A stretch of 64,000 nucleotides of DNA from Kineococcus rubinsiae (GCF_011839805.1 NZ_VWPY01000010.1:40702-104701); one strand, 5' to 3'; counted from the first letter of the stretch, positions 50,385-59,438 are shown. Program-made: numbers and translations. Notes: generated by a model from the letters alone, not told the origin.

Positions 50385-51172
50385 CAGTCCCACCCCTCCT
50401 GAGGTTGCTCGCACGTCTCGCGGAACACGAACTGCGACAGCCGCTTGCGCTGGTGGCTGGACCAGTCGATCGCCGGCCGCCGCTGTTCCGGGGGCAGGTG
50501 GCCGAGCCGGTAGACGGCCATCAGCTCGAGGTCGTCGGGGACCTTCAGCAGCGCCTCGATGCGCGCCCAGGCCCCGGGGACCTCCATGGGGAACGACACG
50601 AACTGGATGCCCAGCCCCAGTTCCGCGGTGGTGAGCCAGAGGTTCTCCATGGCCGCACCCATGCTGAACAGCGAGTAGAACGACGACAGCTCGCCCGGGC
50701 GGTACTCGCCGCGGTCGAGCAGGACCCCCAGCAGCAGCGGGGAACCCGCGACGAGCCTGCGGTTCTCCTCCCCCAGCGTCTGCGGCACCCGCAGCGTGTT
50801 GATGAGCCGCTGCCCGCGCCGCGTGAACACCTGGCGGGTGAAGGGCCGCAGCGGGGCCGGCAGCTTGTCGAACAGCATCCCGGAGCGGGTCTCCTCCATC
50901 TCCTGCTCGCTGAAGCGGAAGTACCGCTTGTAGCGCTCGAAGAACGTCCCGCCGGCCATGGCCTCGGTCATGCTCGCCCCGCTGATGGCGGCCACGGCGT
51001 CGATCGTCGTGCGGTCCTCCACGAGCACGAACCGCCACGGCTGGCTGTTCAGCTGCGAGGGGGCGCGACCGGCGACCTCCATGAGCAGCCGCTGGTGCAC
51101 AGCGGAGACCGGGTCGGGCAGGAACGCGCCGTTGGTGGTGCGGCGCCGGCGGATCGCCTCGAGGAGCTCCAC
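50384..51172 (-). CDS. nitroreductase-family flavoprotein
   Basis: FMN-dependent NAD(P)H oxidoreductase, 262 residues. The N-terminal [22 protein letters not shown] and [18 protein letters not shown] carry the phosphate-binding Arg cluster and flavin loop; the C-terminal [20 protein letters not shown] is the second flavin-contact region. An insertion of ~50 residues around [21 protein letters not shown] is longer than in minimal nitroreductases. The GTG start lies two bases after the stop of the small membrane protein gene. Substrate unknown. Confidence 0.9.
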   Translation of the reverse strand: MELLEAIRRRRTTNGAFLPDPVSAVHQRLLMEVAGRAPSQLNSQPWRFVLVEDRTTIDAVAAISGASMTEAMAGGTFFERYKRYFRFSEQEMEETRSGMLFDKLPAPLRPFTRQVFTRRGQRLINTLRVPQTLGEENRRLVAGSPLLLGVLLDRGEYRPGELSSFYSLFSMGAAMENLWLTTAELGLGIQFVSFPMEVPGAWARIEALLKVPDDLELMAVYRLGHLPPEQRRPAIDWSSHQRKRLSQFVFRETCEQPQEGWD

Positions 51173-51174
51173 CC

Positions 51175-51504
51175 TCAGGACCGCACGGCGGCGAGCGTCG
51201 CGACGTAGGCGGGGGCGGCGGTCAGGGCGAGCAGGACGTGGCCCCGCGTGCGGGCGGAGACGTGCGGGATCGCCGCGAGCGGGACGGCGGCCGGCAGAAG
51301 CCGCAGCAGGGCCCGGTCGCGGGTGCGCAGCAGCGCCGCCGCCGCACCGAGCGACAGCGTGACCGTGGCGACGTAGACGGCGTGGTGCACCCAGCGCGCG
51401 CGGGACGTGTCGAGCCGGCCCGTCGCGACCGCGATGCCCAGGGCGCAGTTGGCGGTGTAGCTCGCCGAGGCGGCGGTGACGAGGGCCTTGACCACGGGCG
51501 TCAT
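51175..51504 (-). CDS. small membrane protein
   Basis: Protein of 109 residues with three to four hydrophobic segments ([52 protein letters not shown] and [18 protein letters not shown]) and conserved-looking [13 protein letters not shown]. No family recognised. Two bases separate its stop from the nitroreductase start, so it belongs to the same transcript. Confidence 0.75.
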   Translation of the reverse strand: MTPVVKALVTAASASYTANCALGIAVATGRLDTSRARWVHHAVYVATVTLSLGAAAALLRTRDRALLRLLPAAVPLAAIPHVSARTRGHVLLALTAAPAYVATLAAVRS

Positions 51505-51562
51505 TCCACCACGCGGCCCGCGGCCCCCGCGGTCGGCCCGGACGGCGGCGTCCGCGCGGGCG

Positions 51563-52690
51563 TCAGGACGCCGCGGCGCTCTCGAAGGGGGCGACGGTGC
51601 CGGCCGCGCCGAGGCCGAAGTCGCGCGCGATGGCGATGTTCGCCTCCACCGCCCGCTGCCACGCGCGCGGGCGGCGGCGCAGCACCCGGCGGTGGGCCCG
51701 GACGGCCGCGACGGCCGCGGGCACGGCCGCCTGCAGCGCTCCCGTCGGCGGGACGCCCAGCGCGTCGGAGAGCTCCCGGCCGTGCACGCGCCGCGCCACC
51801 GCGGTGACGAGCACGCGGGCCAGGGGCGCGGTCAGCACGCTGATGGAGGGCAGCTCCGCGGAGATCGTCGACAGGGCCGCGGCCGTGAGCCGGCGCGAGG
51901 CGTCCGACGGGGGCCCGAAGACGTCGTCGGTGCGCTGCAGCAGGCGCCGGGCCGACGCGGCGTCGGTGACGTCGCCGATCAGCCGGGCGTCGACCCCCAT
52001 GAGCCGCCCGACGGGCTGCCAGTAGCGGTAGACCGAGTGCTGCTCCTCAGCCGTGAGGTCGAAGCCGATGGCGGCGTCGGCGCGCATCGCGACGTAGGTG
52101 AAGTCCAGCCAGGTGCGGGCCAGCTCGAGCTGGTTGACCGGCACGTGCTCCGAGGACGGGTCCCGGCGCGCGGCCCCCCGCCGCACGAGCGCGTGCACCA
52201 GCCGGATGCCGACGGTCGCGACGTAGCCGGGCTGCCCGGGCCGCAGCCACCCCGGGACCATGACCTGGCTGACCCAGCGCGCGGTCTCCCGCAGCCGGGG
52301 GATGACCTGCTCCGTGAGCTGCCCCGTGCCGAGGAGCACCTCGGCGCTGCGGGGTGGGCGGTAGGAGTCGATGAGCGCACCCGCGCCGAGGTCGAACGCG
52401 TGCCCGGACAGGGAGATGGTGAAGAAGGGCAGCGAGTCGCGGTCGAGGACGGCGTCGTCGACGCTGCGCACGGCCGCCTCGGACGCCTCCAGCAGGGCCA
52501 GCAGCCCCGCGGAGGCCCCGCGCAGCGTCGCGGCCCCGTGCCGCAGGCCCGCGTCGAGCTCGGCGCGGGTCGCGGGACGGCCGGCGACCTCCTCGGCGAC
52601 GACGTCGGCCAGCGGGTCGGCGGCGCGCAGGCTCTCGCCGATCAGTCGCTCCACGGGCCCCCGCTCGTCCTCGCCGACGATCGCGGACAC
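51563..52690 (-). CDS. MpaB/DUF2236-family oxygenase-like protein
   Basis: Member of the family that includes latex-clearing protein and MpaB, haem b-containing oxygenases or oxidases; 375 residues. Helical segments with family pattern are seen: ISLSGHAFDLGAGALIDSY, VSQVMVPGWLRPGQPGYVATVGIRLVHALVRR (candidate haem His) and VPVNQLELARTWLDFTYVAMR. No signal peptide. Start: GTG 52690, without a strong ribosome site. It lies 58 bp upstream of the small membrane protein gene and may head the minus-strand run down to the aldolase. Confidence 0.87.
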   Translation of the reverse strand: MSAIVGEDERGPVERLIGESLRAADPLADVVAEEVAGRPATRAELDAGLRHGAATLRGASAGLLALLEASEAAVRSVDDAVLDRDSLPFFTISLSGHAFDLGAGALIDSYRPPRSAEVLLGTGQLTEQVIPRLRETARWVSQVMVPGWLRPGQPGYVATVGIRLVHALVRRGAARRDPSSEHVPVNQLELARTWLDFTYVAMRADAAIGFDLTAEEQHSVYRYWQPVGRLMGVDARLIGDVTDAASARRLLQRTDDVFGPPSDASRRLTAAALSTISAELPSISVLTAPLARVLVTAVARRVHGRELSDALGVPPTGALQAAVPAAVAAVRAHRRVLRRRPRAWQRAVEANIAIARDFGLGAAGTVAPFESAAAS

Positions 52691-52785
52691 GCGTCCGGCC
52701 GGGACCGGCCACGTCGGCCGGCGGCCACGACGTCCCTGCTGTGTACCCGCAGGCGCCGGTCACCGCAAGGCCGGTCGCCCCACGA

Positions 52786-52845
52786 CCGCCTGCTGTGGGA
52801 CCGCCTGCTGTGGGACCGACTGCTGTGGGACCGGCCGGCGCGGGA
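52786..52845. repeat. four 15-bp tandem repeats
   Basis: The unit CCGCCTGCTGTGGGA occurs at 52786 and 52801 exactly, at 52816 with one change and at 52831 in degenerate form. The array lies in the gap between divergent mpaB-like and P1-hydrolase genes, 55 bp before the P1 start. Confidence 0.85.
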
Positions 52846-52899
52846 CCGGGTGGGGCAGGATGCCGCAGGACCAGCTCGGCGCGCGGAGGGGGACCGGGG

Positions 52900-53889
52900 A
52901 TGACGTCGCAGTCGGGGGCGATCACCGACGTGCCGGGGATCCGCGTCGGGCAGGTCACGCGCCGCGGCGAGGGGTGGCTGACCGGAGTCACGGTCGTCGT
53001 GCCGCCGCCCGGCACCGTGGGGGGCGTCGACGTGCGCGGCGGCGGCCCGGGGACGCACGAGACGGACGCGCTGGACCCGCGCACCCTGGTCCCGACCGTC
53101 GACGCCGTCGTCCTCACCGGGGGCAGCGCCTACGGCCTGGTCACCGCCCACGGGGTCCAGCGCTGGTGCGCCGAGCACGGCCGCGGCTTCCGCGTCGGCC
53201 CCGGCGAGCTCGACGTCGTGCCGATCGTCCCCGCGGCGGCCGTCTTCGACCTCGGCCGCGGCGGCCGGTTCTCGAACCACCCCGGCGAGGAGCTCGGCTA
53301 CGAGGCCGCGGTGGCCGCGGCCTCGCCCGCCGGGACGAACGTGCAGCGCGGGGTCGTCGGGGCGGGCACGGGTGCCCTCGTCGGGCGCCGGTTCAAGGGC
53401 GGGGTCGGCACGGCGTCGGTCGCCCTGGACGGCGCCGAGGCGGGCGTCGTCGTGGCCGCCCTGGCCGTCGTCAACGCCGCCGGCCTCCCCCTGCCGCCGG
53501 GCCCGGCATCCGCCCCCGCCGACGGCGACCGACCGGCGCTGAACACGACGCTCGTGGTCGTGGCCACGAACGCCGACCTGGACCCCGCCGAGGCGTCGCG
53601 GACGGCGACGACCGCGCACGACGGGCTGGCCCGCGCGCTCGACCCGGTGCACACGCTGAGCGACGGCGACACGGTGTTCACCCTGGCCACGGGCGAGCGG
53701 GCCCTCCCGGCCGAGCGGAGCGCCCGGGTCGCGGGCCTCGTGCGGGTGCAGGCCGCGGCCGCCGAGGTCGCCCGGCGGGCCGTCCTCGACGGGGTCCTGT
53801 CCGCCGAGACGGTCGTGGCCGCGGGCGTCGAGTACCCGCGCTGGCCCGGAGGTGCCGCGGCGCAGGAGGACCCGGGGACGACGGTGTGA
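52900..53889 (+). CDS. P1-family (S58/DmpA/NylC-like) N-terminal nucleophile hydrolase
   Basis: Self-processing amide hydrolase, 329 residues. Family motifs are ITDVPGIRVGQVT, VVLTGGSAYGL, VGAGTGALVGRRFKGGVGTAS and LNTTLVVVATNADL. In NylC and related P1 proteins autocleavage occurs at an Asn-Thr bond and frees the catalytic Thr; here Asn215-Thr216 in PALNTTL is the matching site. Family substrates include beta-peptides, D-amino-acid amides and nylon-6 oligomers. The ATG follows GGAGGGGG. Its stop overlaps the amidase start (GTGA), so two amide hydrolases are coupled. Confidence 0.9.
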   Translation: MTSQSGAITDVPGIRVGQVTRRGEGWLTGVTVVVPPPGTVGGVDVRGGGPGTHETDALDPRTLVPTVDAVVLTGGSAYGLVTAHGVQRWCAEHGRGFRVGPGELDVVPIVPAAAVFDLGRGGRFSNHPGEELGYEAAVAAASPAGTNVQRGVVGAGTGALVGRRFKGGVGTASVALDGAEAGVVVAALAVVNAAGLPLPPGPASAPADGDRPALNTTLVVVATNADLDPAEASRTATTAHDGLARALDPVHTLSDGDTVFTLATGERALPAERSARVAGLVRVQAAAAEVARRAVLDGVLSAETVVAAGVEYPRWPGGAAAQEDPGTTV

Positions 53890-55304
53890 CGGGCACCGAC
53901 CTGGCCGACCTGGGCGCGGACGACCTCGTCCGCGGCTACGGCGCGGGCGCCTTCACCCCCACCGACGTCGTCGAGCGGGTCGTCGAGCGGATCGCGGAGC
54001 AGCAGCCGCGGCTGAACTGCTTCAGCGACGTCCTCGCGGACTCCGCCCGCGCCGAGGCCGCGGCCAGCACGGCCCGCTGGGCGGCCGGGACGCCGCGGCC
54101 CTCCCCCGCCGGGACGGTCGACGGGGTGCCCGCCACGGTCAAGGAGAACGTCGCCGTCGCGGGCGTGCCCCGCCGCGGCGGTTGCGCCGCCTACGCCGAT
54201 GCGCCCGCCGAGACCGCCGACGGGCCCGCCACGGCCCGGATGCGCGAGGCGGGCGCGGTGCTCGTCGGCGTCACGGTGATGCCCGACCTGGGGATGCTGT
54301 CGTCCGGGGTGTCCAGCCTGCACGGCACGACCCGCAGCCCCTGGGACCTGCGCTGGTCCGTCGGCGGCTCCAGCTCCGGCGCGGCGGCCGCGGCCGCCGC
54401 CGGGCTCGGCGTCCTGCACGTGGGCTCCGACATCGGCGGGTCGCTGCGCCTGCCCGCGTCCTGGACGGCGACGGCCACGCTCAAGCCCACGGCCGGGCGG
54501 GTGCCGGTCGACCCGCCCTACCCGGGCCGGGTCGCGGGGCCGCTGGCCCGCTCGGTGCGCGACGTGGTGCGCCACCTCGGCGTCCTCGCCCAGCCCGACG
54601 CCCGCGACGTCACGCGCCTGGTGGACCCCTGGGCCGGGCCGGTGCCCGCGCCCACCGGGCCGCGCGCCCTCGCGGGCCTGCGCGTCGGGCTGCACACCGA
54701 CGCGGGCGCGGGGACGCCCACGGACCCCGAGGTGGCCGCGGTCGTGCGCGCCGCGGCCGACACCTTCGCGGCCGCGGGCGCCGAGGTCGTCGAGCTCGCC
54801 CCCTTCCTCACGCCGGACCTGCTGGCCGCGCTCGACCGGTTCCTGCGCGTGCGCTCCTGGACGGACCTCGTGGCCCTGCCGGAGCACCGGCGCGCGCTGG
54901 TGCTGCCCTTCGTGCGGGAGTGGGCGCAGGGCGGCGCGGACGTCGGCGGCACCGAGGTGATCCGCTGCTTCGCCGAGGTCCAGCGGCTGCGCACCGTCGC
55001 CGTGCACGCCACCGCACCCTTCGACGTGGTCCTCTCCCCCGCGGCGCCGGTGGCCACCTTCCCCGCGGAGTGGCCGATGCCCTCGCGCGACCCGGCGACG
55101 GCCCTGCACCACTGCGGGTTCACCGCGCCGTACAACTCCTCGGAGCAGCCCGCGGCGGCGCTGAACGCGGGGTGGACCGCGGACGGGCGTCCGGTGGGGC
55201 TGCAGATCGCCGGCGCCCGCTCCGCGGATGCGGCGGTGCTGCGGGCCGCGCTGTGGTTCGAGGACGCGCGGGGGTCCGGGGCCACGCCCCGCTGGCCGCG
55301 CTGA
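53886..55304 (+). CDS. amidase-signature enzyme coupled to the P1 hydrolase
   Basis: Amide hydrolase of 472 residues with the complete triad Lys86 (TVKEN), Ser162 (VGGSSSG) and Ser186 (GSDIGGS). The C-terminal part includes NSSEQPAAALNAGWTADGRPVGLQIAG. The amidase family includes NylA, the 6-aminohexanoate cyclic-dimer hydrolase, and NylC belongs to the P1 family, so this pair mirrors the cyclic- plus oligomer-hydrolase logic of nylon-oligomer degradation; the natural substrate may be quite different. The GTG start overlaps the P1 stop. A strong terminator follows. Confidence 0.9.
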   Translation: MTGTDLADLGADDLVRGYGAGAFTPTDVVERVVERIAEQQPRLNCFSDVLADSARAEAAASTARWAAGTPRPSPAGTVDGVPATVKENVAVAGVPRRGGCAAYADAPAETADGPATARMREAGAVLVGVTVMPDLGMLSSGVSSLHGTTRSPWDLRWSVGGSSSGAAAAAAAGLGVLHVGSDIGGSLRLPASWTATATLKPTAGRVPVDPPYPGRVAGPLARSVRDVVRHLGVLAQPDARDVTRLVDPWAGPVPAPTGPRALAGLRVGLHTDAGAGTPTDPEVAAVVRAAADTFAAAGAEVVELAPFLTPDLLAALDRFLRVRSWTDLVALPEHRRALVLPFVREWAQGGADVGGTEVIRCFAEVQRLRTVAVHATAPFDVVLSPAAPVATFPAEWPMPSRDPATALHHCGFTAPYNSSEQPAAALNAGWTADGRPVGLQIAGARSADAAVLRAALWFEDARGSGATPRWPR

Positions 55305-55327
55305 GGAGAGAGGGGCGGGACGACGAA

Positions 55328-55355
55328 CGCCGGTGCCCCGGGTGGGGCACCGGCG
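55328..55355. terminator. bidirectional terminator between amidase and terC
   Basis: CGCCGGTGCCCC and GGGGCACCGGCG form a perfect 12-bp stem with loop GGGT. It lies 23 bp after the amidase stop and 54 bp from the convergent terC stop. Confidence 0.85.
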
Positions 55356-55409
55356 TCCGGTGTCAGCGGTTCCGATCCGTGTCAGCGGACCCGTGTCAGC
55401 GCTCCCGGG

Positions 55410-56537
55410 TCAGCGGGGACCGTCCGGTGTCGAGCTGACCGAGGGGCGCTCGTCCTCGGCGTCCTTCACGAGCGACGGCGAACCCGTCGTCGTGTCCGGA
55501 CCCGTGCCGGTGGAACCGGTCGTGCCGGAACCGGTCGTGCTGGAACCGGTCGTGGTCGAACCGGTCTCGTCCGCGGTGACCTCCGCGTGGTCGGAGCCCT
55601 CCGCGGCCGGGGCGGGCTTGCGGAGGCTGAACACGATCGCCCAGGTGAGGGCGAGGACGATGACGATGAGGCTGATCCAGCTGGGGATGTGCGGGATGGA
55701 CTCGCTGATGACCTCGTGGCCGGCCTGCATGAACAGCTTGATCCCGATGAAGGCCAGGATGAACGCCAGCGCCTTGGACAGCAGGTGGAAGCGCTCGAGC
55801 AGACCGGAGAGCAGGAAGTACAGGGCCCGCAGGCCGAGGATCGCGAAGGCGTTGCTGGAGTAGACGATGAACGGCTCGGAGGTCACGGCGAGGACGGCGG
55901 GGACGCTGTCGACGGCGAACACCAGGTCGGCCGCCTCGATCGCCACGACGACGGCGAGCAGCGGGGTGCCGACGCGCTTGCCGGCCTGCTTCAGGAAGAA
56001 CTTCGTGCCGTGGTACTCGTCGGTGATCGGGATGACCTTGCGCAGCAGGCGGACCGCCAGCGACTTGCCCGGGTCGACCGACTCGTCGTCGTCCTTGAGC
56101 ATCTTGTAGGCGGACCAGATGAGGATCGCGCCGAAGACGAACAGGACCGCGGTGAAGCGCTCGACGATCGCGACGCCGGCGCCGAGGAAGATGCCGCGGA
56201 ACACCAGCGCGCCGAGGACACCGAAGAACAGGACGCGGTGCTGGAACTCCCGGGGGACGTTGAAGTACCCGAAGATCAGCGCGAAGACGAAGAGGTTGTC
56301 GACGGAGAGGCTCTTCTCCAGCAACCAGGCGGTCGTGTAGTCGACCCCGGCCTGCGTGCCGAGGGTGGCGAAGATGACCACGCCGAACGCGAGGGCGAGC
56401 CCGACCCACAGCGCGCTCCACTTGGCCGCTTCGCGGAAGCCGATGACGTGCGCGCCGCGGTGGGCGAGCAGGTCGATGGCCAGCATCACGACGATGATGG
56501 CGCCGAGCGCGAACCACGCCCAGAGGGGGACGTCCAC
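55410..56537 (-). CDS. terC: TerC/Alx-family membrane metal exporter
   Basis: Integral membrane protein of 375 residues with about nine helices. TerC/Alx relatives export Mn2+ or other metal during protein secretion and stress. Acidic motifs in helices include LEKSLSVDNLFVFALIF and VAIEAADLVFAVDSVPAVLAV, the signature of the family. The C-terminal tail is Thr/Gly/Ser-rich, built from four 15-bp coding repeats at 55509-55568. The GTG at 56537 follows AGGAGTGA; a longer frame would run upstream of this ribosome site. The TerD-vWA gene lies 10 kb away. Confidence 0.94.
   Translation of the reverse strand: MDVPLWAWFALGAIIVVMLAIDLLAHRGAHVIGFREAAKWSALWVGLALAFGVVIFATLGTQAGVDYTTAWLLEKSLSVDNLFVFALIFGYFNVPREFQHRVLFFGVLGALVFRGIFLGAGVAIVERFTAVLFVFGAILIWSAYKMLKDDDESVDPGKSLAVRLLRKVIPITDEYHGTKFFLKQAGKRVGTPLLAVVVAIEAADLVFAVDSVPAVLAVTSEPFIVYSSNAFAILGLRALYFLLSGLLERFHLLSKALAFILAFIGIKLFMQAGHEVISESIPHIPSWISLIVIVLALTWAIVFSLRKPAPAAEGSDHAEVTADETGSTTTGSSTTGSGTTGSTGTGPDTTTGSPSLVKDAEDERPSVSSTPDGPR
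55509..55568 (-). repeat. four 15-bp tandem repeats inside the terC tail
   Basis: Units begin (plus coordinates) at 55509, 55524, 55539 and 55554 and share GGAACCGGTCGT. Read on the minus strand in frame they encode a TTGS(S/G/T)-type repeat. Length change would add or remove five residues without frameshift. Confidence 0.8.
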
Positions 56538-56669
56538 GGGATCACTCCTGGAGGTCGGGACAGCACGGGCTTTCCGCCCCTCCATCGTCTCCCGCGGCGC
56601 AGTTCCGCGGGGGGTCCGCGGACGGAATCGTTGGCGAGGACTTCGTTGCCGGTCCCCGGCAACGAAGGG

Positions 56670-57869
56670 TCAGCCGGGCGGTTCGGTCGACCAGCCCAGG
56701 GCGCGGGCCGCGAGCACGGCGGCCTGCAGCCCGAAGCGGTCCTGGGCCCGGGTCGCGTCGACGCCGGTGAGCCGGCGCACGCGCGCGAGGCGGTAGGTGA
56801 CGGCCCGCACCGACAGGTGCAGGCGGCGGGCCGTCTCCGTGGCGTTGCCGCCGGTGTCGAAGTACGTCTCGATCGTGGCCAGGTAGGGCTCGGCGCCGCC
56901 GCGCACGTCGCGCAGGGGTGCGAGCACCGACTCGACGAGGTCGCGGGCCGCCGCGCGGTCGCGCAGCAGCACCTCGAAGACGAGCAGGTCGGAGGCGTCG
57001 GCGACCGGGTCCTCCAGGCGCAGCCGGACGCCGAGGTCGAGGGCGCGCCGGGCCTCGTCGTAGGAGCTGACGACGGCGCCCGGGCCGCTGCCCCGGCGGC
57101 CGACCCCCGCGCGCCACCGTCCGCCGTCGGGGCGCCCGAGGGCCTCGCGGACCCGGGAGGACACCTCGGCGACCGCGTCGCGGTCGGGGGCCGCGAAGAC
57201 GACCACCAGGGCTCCGTCCTTGGTCGCGACGAGGGCGTCGGCGTCCGCGGCGCTGCCCTGCAGCCGCCGCTCGACCGTCGTGACGGCGGGCGTGCCCTCC
57301 GCGAACGGCTCCGCGGCGCGCACCACCAGCACGGCGTGCGGGCCGGAGAGGTCGAGGGCGAAGCGCTGCGCCCTGCGCAGCAGGCCGGTCACGTCGGCGG
57401 TGCCGGCCAGCAGGTCGTCGACGAACTCGCGCCGGTCGGACTCCTCGCGGCGCACCAGCTGCCGCCGGGCCAGCTGGTAGCCCTCGGTGAGCGAGGCGAC
57501 CGCGTCGTCGGTCGCGCGCAGCAGGACCTCCCCCGCGGTCACGACGGCCTGCGGGTCCTCGGCGGCGGCCTGCACGACGGGCAGCTGGCGCCACAGCCGC
57601 CAGGCGGCGGAGAGGTACAGGTCGAGCAGCGCCCGCAGGGCGACCCCGCCGGCGGCCGCGTCCTCCCCCACCCGCCGGTAGCCGCGGACCCGGCTCGCGG
57701 GCAGCCGGCGGCCTGCGGCGACGGCCCGCCAGACGGCGTCGAGGAAGTCGTCGAGCAGGGCCGCGTCGATGCCCCCGGCGTCGCGGGCGGCGGCGGCGGC
57801 CACGCGGTCGAGCACCTCGGGGGGCGGTTGCTGGCCCCCGGCAGTCTCGGGACGCTGCTGATCGCTCAC
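56670..57869 (-). CDS. PucR/CdaR-type transcriptional regulator
   Basis: Regulator of 399 residues. A long N-terminal helical domain (LLDDFLDAVWRAVAAG, ALLDLYLSAAWRLWRQL) is followed by a GGDEF-like central part and the C-terminal PucR helix-turn-helix (ETYFDTGGNATETARRLHLSVRAVTYRLARVRRLTG). Relatives respond to purine breakdown products, sugars or proline; no target operon is adjacent. The GTG start lies six bases after GACGCT, a leaderless arrangement. Start otherwise without a ribosome site. Confidence 0.88.
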   Translation of the reverse strand: MSDQQRPETAGGQQPPPEVLDRVAAAAARDAGGIDAALLDDFLDAVWRAVAAGRRLPASRVRGYRRVGEDAAAGGVALRALLDLYLSAAWRLWRQLPVVQAAAEDPQAVVTAGEVLLRATDDAVASLTEGYQLARRQLVRREESDRREFVDDLLAGTADVTGLLRRAQRFALDLSGPHAVLVVRAAEPFAEGTPAVTTVERRLQGSAADADALVATKDGALVVVFAAPDRDAVAEVSSRVREALGRPDGGRWRAGVGRRGSGPGAVVSSYDEARRALDLGVRLRLEDPVADASDLLVFEVLLRDRAAARDLVESVLAPLRDVRGGAEPYLATIETYFDTGGNATETARRLHLSVRAVTYRLARVRRLTGVDATRAQDRFGLQAAVLAARALGWSTEPPG

Positions 57870-58076
57870 GCCCCCAGCGTCGCAGCTGCACCGCCCGGGC
57901 CGCGGCGCGACCGCCGCGGCGAGCCGTCACGGCCCGCGCAGGTTGACCACGGAGCGTGTGAGCCTCGTCACGCTCGTTGTCCACACCTGCATGTCAGGGC
58001 CCCGGGTGCCGAGGAGGTGGACGGTAGTCTCGTCCGCAGTCGCCGACCTCGTCCCCCTCCCGGGGGACGGAGCGAC

Positions 58077-59438
58077 GTGCGCACCCGAGCCGAAGCACCG
58101 CGCCGATCCGGGCGAGAGCCCCCGAACAGTGGACGTGCAACCGCCTTGCTGCTCTCCCCCCGCCTCCGCCACGCGGTCCTGCTGACCACCGCAGCCGTGG
58201 GCTCGGCATGCCTCACCCTCGGCGTCGGCGCGCACGTCCCCGCGGCCTCCGCCGCGACCGTCGCACCCGTCGCGCTGACGGCGGCCGTGCCGGCGGCGGT
58301 GCCGGTGGCCGTGCCGGTGGTGGACCCGCCCACCCCGGAGCAGGTCGAGCAGGCCCGGCAGGCCGCGGCCGCCGCGGCCGCCGCCGCGGTCCAGGCGCAG
58401 GCGCAGCTCACCGCCGCCCAGGCCCAGCTGGACGCGCTCGCGACGCAGGCCAACGCGGCGCTGGAGCGCTACCAGGTCGCCAAGGAGGGCAAGGAGGCCG
58501 CCGAGCGCGAGGAGGCCGCGCAGCGCCAGCGCCTCGCCCAGGCCGAGGTCGACCTCGCCCAGGGCAAGAAGGACCTGGGCCAGTGGGCGTCGCAGGCCTA
58601 CCGCGGGGGCGGCACGCTGCAGGAGTACTCCGGCATGGTGACGATGCTGCAGGAGGGCGCCACCGACGACGCCGCCAGCGCGCTCGCCTCGGTCAAGCGC
58701 ATCGGCGACGGCCGCAACAACGCCGTCGAGGAGTACGCGGCCGCGCAGCGCATCCAGGCCGACGCCACGACGCGGGCCGCCGCCGCGGCCGCGCAGGCCC
58801 GCGCCCACGCCGACGAGGCCGTCCTGGCCAAGGAGCAGTCCGACCGCCTCGTGGCGGAGCAGCGTGCGCAGGTCGCCGCCCTCGCCGTCCTGCAGGCCAG
58901 CGCGACGGGCACCGCGAGCTCCGAGCAGGAGCGCGCCACCAACCTCGCGACGGCCCGCGCCGCCGCCGACGCCATGGCTGCGGCCGCCACCGCGCAGGGG
59001 CTCATCGGGGCCGTGGGCGACTGCACCGGCGCCAGCACCACCGGCTACGGCAACGGCCTCATCCCGCGCAGCGCCCTGTGCCCGCTGTGGGGGGCCTCCT
59101 CCCACGTGCTGCGCGCCGACGCCGCCAACGCCTTCAACCAGCTCAGCCAGGCCTACGCCCAGGCGTTCGGGACGCCGCTGTCGGTGACCGACTCCTACCG
59201 CACCCTGGCCGGCCAGATCGACGTCGCGGCCCGCAAGCCCGGCCTCGCGGCCAAGGCGGGCACGAGCCGGCACGGCCTCGGCATCGCCGTGGACCTCGGC
59301 GGCGGCGTCCAGACCTTCGGCTCCCCCCAGTTCCTGTGGCTCAAGCGCAACGCGGCCCTCTTCGGCTGGCTGCACCCCGCCTGGGCCGAGGAGCGCGGCG
59401 GCAAGTTCGAGCCGTGGCACTGGGAGTACCAGGGCTGA
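58077..59438 (+). CDS. secreted coiled-coil D-alanyl-D-alanine carboxypeptidase (VanY family)
   Basis: Exported peptidoglycan hydrolase, 453 residues. A long N-region precedes a signal helix (LRHAVLLTTAAVGSACLTLG, cleavage near PAASA). A long Ala/Gln/Glu-rich coiled coil (about residues 85-290) resembles the regulatory coils of NlpC/PcsB-type hydrolases. The C-terminal VanY domain has VTDSYRTLAGQ, the metal site SRHGLGIAVDLGG and EPWHWEYQG, so Zn-binding His/Asp/His are complete. Two cysteines flank the linker (GDCTG, ALCPLWG). The GTG follows GGAGCGAC. Likely trims stem peptides at the septum, as inference. Confidence 0.92.
   Translation: MRTRAEAPRRSGREPPNSGRATALLLSPRLRHAVLLTTAAVGSACLTLGVGAHVPAASAATVAPVALTAAVPAAVPVAVPVVDPPTPEQVEQARQAAAAAAAAAVQAQAQLTAAQAQLDALATQANAALERYQVAKEGKEAAEREEAAQRQRLAQAEVDLAQGKKDLGQWASQAYRGGGTLQEYSGMVTMLQEGATDDAASALASVKRIGDGRNNAVEEYAAAQRIQADATTRAAAAAAQARAHADEAVLAKEQSDRLVAEQRAQVAALAVLQASATGTASSEQERATNLATARAAADAMAAAATAQGLIGAVGDCTGASTTGYGNGLIPRSALCPLWGASSHVLRADAANAFNQLSQAYAQAFGTPLSVTDSYRTLAGQIDVAARKPGLAAKAGTSRHGLGIAVDLGGGVQTFGSPQFLWLKRNAALFGWLHPAWAEERGGKFEPWHWEYQG

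Noticed and set aside
55587..58076. Plus-strand frame preceding the VanY gene, apparently extending it to 1283 residues
   Set aside because: The extension is antisense to terC and the PucR gene and has shadow composition. The real start is GTG 58077 with a ribosome site and signal peptide.
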